Assembly: GCA_024230695.1 (NCBI GenBank) | Contig: JAAERC010000134.1 | Coordinates: 1 to 19,227 of the forward strand | Source of the DNA: Candidatus Zixiibacteriota bacterium | GTDB lineage: Bacteria; Zixibacteria; MSB-5A5; GN15; PGXB01 | Direction of reading: 5' to 3' | DNA length: 19,227 nucleotides | Shown here: piece after piece, positions 14,565 to 19,227 of the stretch | Layout: each line of letters opens with the position of its first letter | Position numbering within the stretch: position 1 is the first letter of the stretch | Notes under the pieces: model-generated | The model's database searches: none | What the model saw: the letters and a program-made list of their open reading frames with translations, nothing else | What the model was told of the DNA's origin: nothing | Position numbers and translations under genes: made by a program

Positions 14565-15718
14565 AGATTCCTTGTATAATATTAGGTATGATGATTTTAT
14601 CAGTTTTATTAATTATTAATTGTAGCAGTAGTAGTACTGGCGAAGTAGAGAACTCAATAAGTATTGGGGATTATGATCCAGGTTCCGATGAAGAAAACTG
14701 TTGTGGAATTTCAAGAACAAATTTTATTAGTGGAATAGCCCCCTCTGGCGGCGGTATTTATGGTGTTGGTCTATTCAGGGATGATAAGTTGGTTCAGTTA
14801 GGAGACACCACATTTATTAATGAAGGTCCATATCAGGATGTTCCATTGAAATTTAATGTCAGTTATCTTGATAATCTTCCACCGGGAAATTATTTTACAA
14901 AAGTCTTCGGCCTGCCGCCTGACGTTGAGATGATAGATTATGAGGATAGATTTATTTCTGCGGAAATGGGAACGTTTGTGGCTGCAAACTATGCTGACTC
15001 ACAATGTGTAAATTGTTGTTCTCACGACACCTTAAGATTTAGAGCGTACGCAATAAGGGACTTTACATGGACAGGTGGTTGTAAATCAGCAATGGCAGAT
15101 ATAGAAACAAGATATGGGAAACTATGTGGAGATTTGGATAAGAATGCAATGAGTTGTGCATGGGTTGGAATACAGGAGGCACTCATCAATTCCGCCCCAT
15201 TAGTTTATTTTATTCAAGCTGGATATATGAAACGGAGAGATGCCATTGAAGGGAGTACGAATACTAACGTTTATTTGGAAATAGGACCTTATTATGAGGA
15301 CGGTAGGCCGATACATCTTGGATTTACTGACAAACCTACAGAAGGATCGTTTCATTCATATCAAATAAGTGTAAATCCTAGTTTCGGAATGATTTTAATG
15401 AGATTCGACGATGAATTTCACCATCAGGAAGATGTTTCATATTGGTGGACGGACAAAATTATGAATTATGCTGTGTGGCAAGGTGAAATATCTGGCCGCG
15501 AAACTGATATGCCTGGAACCCTTAATGATAGTTGTGAATTTAAAAACTGCAGGTATATTGATAGTTATGGCGTTTATAATAATGCAAACTTTGGTATTGA
15601 TGTCAATGATATAATTGGCGTAACAACTGCGACGGGCAGACAAAAAGAATGGGGAGCTTGGGTTGACACAGGAGGAACAACATTGAAGATTTGGGATATT
15701 TTCCCTTTGGCAGAATGA
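14561..15718 (+). CDS. Cys-rich lipoprotein with eqolisin-like motifs (copy 2)
   Basis: A 385-residue paralog of the lipoprotein at 10125. The signal is MKIPCIILGMMILSVLLIIN followed by Cys21; Asn before the Cys is unusual for a lipobox, so lipidation is likely but not certain. Shared landmarks are NCCG, a YLDNLPPGNYF strand pair, CVNCC, IETRYGKLC, AWVGI (W201), IQAG (Q219), and W306-x-x-E309 followed by DMPGT and a final IWDIFP. Gln219 and Glu309 are 90 residues apart, close to the catalytic Gln-Glu spacing of fungal eqolisins. Overall the two lipoproteins are strongly diverged, yet the DNA just before their starts is nearly identical. Its ATG overlaps the stop of the T9SS tail stump, so the original coupling to a large secreted protein has been lost. 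Confidence 0.85.
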   Translation: MKIPCIILGMMILSVLLIINCSSSSTGEVENSISIGDYDPGSDEENCCGISRTNFISGIAPSGGGIYGVGLFRDDKLVQLGDTTFINEGPYQDVPLKFNVSYLDNLPPGNYFTKVFGLPPDVEMIDYEDRFISAEMGTFVAANYADSQCVNCCSHDTLRFRAYAIRDFTWTGGCKSAMADIETRYGKLCGDLDKNAMSCAWVGIQEALINSAPLVYFIQAGYMKRRDAIEGSTNTNVYLEIGPYYEDGRPIHLGFTDKPTEGSFHSYQISVNPSFGMILMRFDDEFHHQEDVSYWWTDKIMNYAVWQGEISGRETDMPGTLNDSCEFKNCRYIDSYGVYNNANFGIDVNDIIGVTTATGRQKEWGAWVDTGGTTLKIWDIFPLAE

Positions 15719-15763
15719 TATATGAATTTTGTTCTTTAAATTAAATATTACAGGAGATTTTTT

Positions 15764-16510
15764 ATGAAAATAATAATAATCACAATTTTACTTATTTTGG
15801 TTTGCATGCATTCATCTTCGATTGCAGATACAAATCCAATTGATACAACTCTGATAAAAAATGCAATAAATACTCAAGAGGATGCGGTTGAAACAGCCTT
15901 AAAAATAGCTGGATTAGGCGCAAACCAAAGATTAGATTCAAAGGGCAATTATAAATATAATGCATCTATTAAAAAAGTAAGTAATGATGTTTCGGAATTT
16001 ACAAGAGAAGTTTTTTGTGGTAAGAGTGCATGGCAGGTGACATTTGATAGTGTGAGATTTAATGCTGGCTCTGCGATTCCATCAGGGGATTTGAAATCAT
16101 ATAAATATATGAATATTGCTGTTCTCCTTGATTCTATCTCAGGGAATCTTCTGGAAGTAAATGCTATTAATGTTGATAATAAAGAATATGACAAAAAAGA
16201 TTATAGCTACAAATGGCCATATCAATTGGGTGGTTCGGGAAAATATATTTCGACTCCCCAATTATACCCAAACTTAAGTTTTATAGAAGTAATAAAAAAA
16301 TATGAATCTGCGGCGATGGTGGCAAAAGAAATTATTGGCATTAATGTTTTGATTTCATATATGAATAAAGATGTTGAACCTGTATGGGTAATTACAATGA
16401 TGGGCAGGCCGACTTGGAAATCTGCAAGTGGAAATATATATAGGGATAGCAAGTATATTATAAATTCCTACAATGGAGATGTGTTTCCGGTAGAATCCAG
16501 AGGTTTTTAA
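15764..16510 (+). CDS. Secreted two-repeat PepSY-like protein D
   Basis: A 248-residue exported protein, signal peptide about 1-21 (IIIITILLILVCMHSS, then SIADTN), with AGGAG 7 bases before the ATG. The first half has EDAVETALKIAGLG, SAWQVTFDSV and IAVLLDSISGNLLEV; the second has AAMVAKEIIGINV, PVWVITMMGRP and YIINSYNGDV. It follows the same two-repeat plan as protein A and keeps both Trp residues, but the Cys-Pro of the other three is absent and the last hairpin has NG instead of TG. It follows copy 2 of the lipoprotein by 45 bases, as A follows copy 1, so lipoprotein and PepSY-like protein form a conserved pair. It is the last gene before the terminator. Confidence 0.75.
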   Translation: MKIIIITILLILVCMHSSSIADTNPIDTTLIKNAINTQEDAVETALKIAGLGANQRLDSKGNYKYNASIKKVSNDVSEFTREVFCGKSAWQVTFDSVRFNAGSAIPSGDLKSYKYMNIAVLLDSISGNLLEVNAINVDNKEYDKKDYSYKWPYQLGGSGKYISTPQLYPNLSFIEVIKKYESAAMVAKEIIGINVLISYMNKDVEPVWVITMMGRPTWKSASGNIYRDSKYIINSYNGDVFPVESRGF

Positions 16511-16640
16511 GAAAAGGCAGGAGAATGAAATTTAAACATTGAAGTTATATATATTCAGCAGATGGCGTAATTTTCTCAGTACATTAAAAATGTTATTTTT
16601 AAAATAATATGTTTACAATATTCAGGATTTGACGTTACTG

Positions 16641-16675
16641 AAGAGCGGGATATTTATTTATTCCGCTCTTTTTTT
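16641..16675 (+). terminator. Rho-independent terminator of the cargo array
   Basis: AAGAGCGGGA (16641-16650) pairs with TTCCGCTCTT (16661-16670), with one G-T pair, around a 10-base AT loop. A T-run to 16675 follows. It lies 130 bases after the last cargo gene on the same strand. Confidence 0.9.
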
Positions 16676-16916
16676 ATTTAATTCAATCCGATTACATGTA
16701 GAGATTTATACACTCAACAAAATAGGTGATTTTAGATTTCTTGGAAAACTCTTTTATATTTTTTCTTTGTTATTTCTATAATCTTAGTAAAAAGGGGGGA
16801 TTGACTAGAAATAAGGAGGCAAGCGGAAATCTGGGTAGGTTCCATACCTTGTCAAAAATTGGATGGTTGCCCTACGCCCATCCCAAACTGTAAAAACTAT
16901 ATAGGTGGGCGTTGAA
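16676..16916. other. Spacer between cargo terminator and integrase
   Basis: No gene is visible. ACGCCCA (16874-16880) and TGGGCGT (16906-16912) form an inverted repeat with a 25-base loop just beyond the integrase stop. This may be a weak end signal for the minus-strand transcript, though no T-run follows it. Confidence 0.4.
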
Positions 16917-18011
16917 TCAAATTAAACTGAGCTTGTTTACTGCATCAGATAGATGTTCTGGGGCCAGGTGAGCATAAATCATTGTGGTTTGAATATCAGT
17001 ATGCCCCATTAATCGTTTAACGGTTGGCAAATCAACACCATTCATCACCAAATGACTGGCGAATGTATGTCTCAGTGTATGGATTTTGGTTAAGTCCTTT
17101 ATGCCAGCTTTTCTGGCAATCTTGATAAGTTCAAGCCTTAACCAATTGTGGGAATGACCAGAGTTTATTATATCGAAAACATAATCAGTGCTATCATTTC
17201 TCTGCTTCCTTAAATCTATCAGTAGCTGAAGCAGCTTATCATTTATGGGCAATTCCCTCTCCCCTGTCTTAGGCTGCCAATTTTCCTTGCGTCTGATCCG
17301 AATCCGTTCTCTTTTTAGATCAATATCACTCCATTGAAGATTCTCAAGCTCAGCCTTTCGCATTCCAGTATTAAGGAATGTAAAATAAACAGGGTATAAT
17401 TCAGGTGGCGATGCTTCCAATAATTTCTGACATTCTTCTTTGGTTAGAAATCTTGGTGGTTTGGAGTCATCAACTTTGAGTCTTTTAACACCTTTAGTCG
17501 GGTTCTCTTTAAGATAATCCCATTTGATAGCCAGATTGAATATCATTCTGAGAGTATCTACCTCAAAATTAATAGTATGAGCTCTGGCACCTTTGCGAGT
17601 TTTATTTGTAACTTCATTTTCGTTTTCAACAGGGTGGCCATTACCATTAACCCAGGATGACTTACGATAGATTTTGTACCGGTCTATTACTTCCGTAGTA
17701 ACTTCAGAGATAAAGGAGACATCACGAAGAGTTGTTATAAACGTCTGAAAATGATCTATAACGGCACTATATCTTTTGGTGGTAGCTTCTCTATGATTAG
17801 CTTGGGAGTATTCTATAAAACGTTCGATAAATTTATCAAGGGCTATATCATTATCCCCAAAACCATACTCATCCCGAGCGATTTTAACCTCGGCATCCTG
17901 TAATGCCAGCATGGCGATCTTCTTGGAAGAGCCTATTTTCTTACGTATACGGCGTCCTTTAGAACGAACATCGATATACCAAACTTTACCTCTTTTATAA
18001 ATATTGCCCAT
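16917..18011 (-). CDS. int: Tyrosine recombinase (island integrase)
   Basis: A 364-residue site-specific integrase of the phage/ICE type. The N-terminus (MGNIYKRGKVWYIDVRSKG, 1-50) is a small arm-binding domain, followed by a SAM-like core-binding domain (about 55-165) and the catalytic domain (about 185-350). The full catalytic set is present: R218 in GMRKAE, K248, H311 and R314 in HTLRHTFASH, H337 in MGHTD and the nucleophile Y346 in YAHL. The enzyme should therefore be active in strand exchange. ATG at 18011 has GGAGA 8 bases upstream. The gene lies 110 bases from tRNA-Ser and reads away from it on the same strand, so tRNA read-through could contribute to its expression. It is the likely enzyme for the 20-base att repeats at 5128 and 18118. 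Confidence 0.95.
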   Translation of the reverse strand: MGNIYKRGKVWYIDVRSKGRRIRKKIGSSKKIAMLALQDAEVKIARDEYGFGDNDIALDKFIERFIEYSQANHREATTKRYSAVIDHFQTFITTLRDVSFISEVTTEVIDRYKIYRKSSWVNGNGHPVENENEVTNKTRKGARAHTINFEVDTLRMIFNLAIKWDYLKENPTKGVKRLKVDDSKPPRFLTKEECQKLLEASPPELYPVYFTFLNTGMRKAELENLQWSDIDLKRERIRIRRKENWQPKTGERELPINDKLLQLLIDLRKQRNDSTDYVFDIINSGHSHNWLRLELIKIARKAGIKDLTKIHTLRHTFASHLVMNGVDLPTVKRLMGHTDIQTTMIYAHLAPEHLSDAVNKLSLI

Positions 18012-18027
18012 ATAAACGTCTCCACTT

Positions 18028-18086
18028 GGTCACAATATGGCCACAAGGACATCTATAAGTAATATCGTTAATTATAAGTATAAGTC
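18028..18086. promoter_or_regulatory. Candidate integrase arm sites at the tRNA end
   Basis: GTCACAA (18029-18035) and GCCACAA (18040-18046) lie 11 bases apart, like the GACACAA/GGCACAG pair at the left end. Three TATAAGT copies (18054, 18073, 18079) follow toward the att core. The layout suits integrase or excisionase binding, but these are short motifs in AT-rich DNA. Confidence 0.35.
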
Positions 18087-18117
18087 AAGTAAAAACTTAC
18101 AAGAGTAGCAAAATAAT

Positions 18118-18137
18118 AAGCGGAGAGGCTGGGATTC
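18118..18137 (+). repeat. tRNA-proximal att repeat of the island
   Basis: Exact 20-base copy of 5128-5147. On the minus strand it covers the T-loop end, the 3' T-stem, the acceptor strand and the discriminator base of tRNA-Ser, plus CTT beyond it. Confidence 0.88.
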
Positions 18138-18209
18138 GAACCCAGGAAGGGCTTTTGACCCTTACACACTTTCCAGGCGTGCTCCTTCGGCCAACTCGGA
18201 CACCTCTCC
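18121..18209 (-). tRNA. tRNA-Ser (anticodon GGA)
   Basis: Reads GGAGAGG...CCTCTCC with discriminator G. The anticodon stem CACGC/GTGTG has loop CTGGAAA, giving anticodon GGA, which decodes UCC and UCU. A long variable arm (AAGGG/CCCTT) is typical of class II tRNA-Ser, and the T-arm is CTGGG-TTCGAAT-CCCAG. CCA is not encoded. The gene is intact because the island carries an identical 3' end, so integration restored it. Its 3' end points into the island toward the integrase. Confidence 0.97.
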
Positions 18210-18227
18210 GATCAAATCAAACCTTGC

Positions 18228-18313
18228 GTTACGGAAATCATCCTGTAAATCAAAAATCCGTAACTGCAAAAACCCGGACTCGTAAGACTGGCAGTGCCAG
18301 CCGGTATTACCGG
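18228..18313. repeat. Cluster of inverted repeats between tRNA-Ser and the permease gene
   Basis: GTTACGGA (18228-18235) pairs with TCCGTAAC (18257-18264). Next come two adjacent tight palindromes, CTGGCAGTGCCAG (18288-18300) and CCGGTATTACCGG (18301-18313). They follow the end of the permease gene on its strand and may help end that transcript or protect its 3' end. No T-run follows, so it is not a canonical terminator. Confidence 0.4.
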
Positions 18314-18358
18314 ATGAGCCAATTTAATCAAATTTAATGGAAAATCAAGCGGAATAAT

Positions 18359-19114
18359 CTAACCGGTGAATTGTTCGGCATCATTGAAATATTTCCGAAT
18401 AACTATCTCCCCTGCAACAATCGAGGAGATCGTCGTTGATGATAATATCATATATGCAACTATTACCTGTATTAACACTGCCTTCAGGGGAGAAACGCCG
18501 GCAAGGATCATTCCTGTCATCGCTCCCGGCAAAGCAACAATTCCGGCCGTTTTCATAAAATTCAAAATCGATATCATTCCTGCTCTGACCGAACCTCGAT
18601 AAAATCTTCCCGATGCCTGCCTCCATGATTTCCCCAGAGCCAGAGCCGTCTCAACTTCAAGTCGATTTCCCTTAAGATCAGAGCCGATTCTGTCAAATGT
18701 AATTGAAACAGCGTTCATCGAATTAGAAATAATCATACCTGTCAGAGGTATTATATATCTTGCCTCGGGACTTATAATTTTAAGAACCAGCATCAGTCCA
18801 AGTGTGACCAAAGAACCTATAGACAAAGATATAAATGAAATAATAAAACCGCCCTTAAACATTCGCGCTCGCTGGCCCGCAGTATAGGAAGCCACCAAAA
18901 GCATCACCAGCACTGATAATAATACCAAATAAATTGATTCACTGTTAAAAATGAATTCAAGAGCATAACCGACAGCAATTAACTGAATAAATGCCCGGAC
19001 CGAACCATAGGCTATCTCTTTTTCAACCGAAATAGATTTTACCCGCGATAGAATAAAAGCCACAACAACCAATAAAAAAGCGGTCAGAACCTGAACATAT
19101 CCGGTTTCAATCAT
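18359..19114 (-). CDS. fetB: FetB/YbbM-family ABC transporter permease (UPF0014)
   Basis: A 251-residue inner-membrane protein with about seven hydrophobic segments, starting MIETGYVQVLTAFLLVVVAF. The family core is clear: YGSVRAFIQLIAVGYALEFIF near the N-terminus, ISNSMNAVSITFDR, then EVETALALGKSWRQA and MISILNFMKTAGIVALPGAMTGMILAGVSPLKA. In E. coli the FetAB transporter is linked to iron export and oxidative-stress resistance; the substrate here is inferred from that. The ATG overlaps the stop of the upstream ATPase gene by four bases (ATGA), showing translational coupling. It is a chromosomal gene just outside the island and appears complete. Confidence 0.92.
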   Translation of the reverse strand: MIETGYVQVLTAFLLVVVAFILSRVKSISVEKEIAYGSVRAFIQLIAVGYALEFIFNSESIYLVLLSVLVMLLVASYTAGQRARMFKGGFIISFISLSIGSLVTLGLMLVLKIISPEARYIIPLTGMIISNSMNAVSITFDRIGSDLKGNRLEVETALALGKSWRQASGRFYRGSVRAGMISILNFMKTAGIVALPGAMTGMILAGVSPLKAVLIQVIVAYMILSSTTISSIVAGEIVIRKYFNDAEQFTG

Positions 19115-19227
19115 TTCAATTCCCGCCTGATATACTTTTTACACTGCTCTGTTTTGGGATTGGTAAAAAGTTCCGATGTTTCCCCGTCCTCAACCAGTGC
19201 CCCCGATACCATCAGAAGTGTTTTGCC
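19111..19227 (-). CDS. fetA: ABC transporter ATP-binding protein, C-terminal end (FetA-like)
   Basis: Only the last 38 residues are in the window (GKTLLMVSGALVEDGETSEL, then FTNPKTEQCKKYIRRELK). The LVEDG-x-x-x-x-LFTNP ending is typical of the C-terminus of small ABC ATPases. Overlap of its stop with the start of the FetB-type permease identifies it as the ATPase partner of that transporter. The gene continues beyond the right edge. Confidence 0.8.
   Translation of the reverse strand, partial: GKTLLMVSGALVEDGETSELFTNPKTEQCKKYIRRELK

Overview
This window looks like a chromosome segment of an uncultured FCB-group bacterium. Candidate division Zixibacteria or a neighbouring phylum fits best. 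The reasons are a secreted multidomain protein with a type IX secretion (T9SS) tail of the NYPNP...GIYF...KK type, a surface protein resembling the LA_2272 family, and moderate to low GC. The phylum is an inference; no marker gene is present.

Left flank (1-4970, all minus strand): the start of a secreted surface-repeat protein, glucose-6-phosphate isomerase (pgi), a zinc-free NADPH:quinone-reductase-like MDR oxidoreductase, a small polytopic membrane protein, a repeat-rich spacer, and an orphan beta-class DNA adenine methyltransferase. Right flank (18121-19227, minus strand): tRNA-Ser(GGA), a FetB/YbbM-type ABC permease, and the C-terminal end of its ATPase partner.

Between them lies a genomic island of about 13 kb. 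A perfect 20-base direct repeat at 5128-5147 and 18118-18137 duplicates the 3' end of the intact tRNA-Ser gene. A complete tyrosine recombinase gene (16917-18011) sits just inside the tRNA end. This is the classic layout of an integrative element. The rest of the island holds one unrecognised minus-strand gene (5389-6000) and a long plus-strand cargo array (6295-16510) closed by a good rho-independent terminator.

The cargo is built from three repeating gene types: (1) a large T9SS-exported protein with a beta-propeller and Fn3-like domains; (2) a Cys-rich lipoprotein; (3) a roughly 250-residue secreted protein with two PepSY-like repeats. One unit is complete (6295-12196). The others are partly eroded: a lipoprotein C-terminal stump (12209-12475), two PepSY-like paralogs, a PepSY-like C-terminal stump, a stump of the large protein's T9SS tail that is almost identical to the intact one, then a second full lipoprotein and a fourth PepSY-like protein.

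The most interesting reading is that the lipoproteins show the landmarks of the eqolisin (peptidase family G1) jelly-roll: WVG[IV]...Q[TA]G and a later WxxE, with Gln-to-Glu spacings of 90 and 102 residues. The known fungal enzymes have about 83-86. PepSY domains are known as propeptide or inhibitor modules of peptidases. The array may therefore encode a surface glutamic-peptidase-like lipoprotein with its own PepSY-type partner and a T9SS-exported companion, duplicated and shuffled on a mobile island. That function is a hypothesis. The tRNA-anchored island, the repeated module and the stumps are directly visible.
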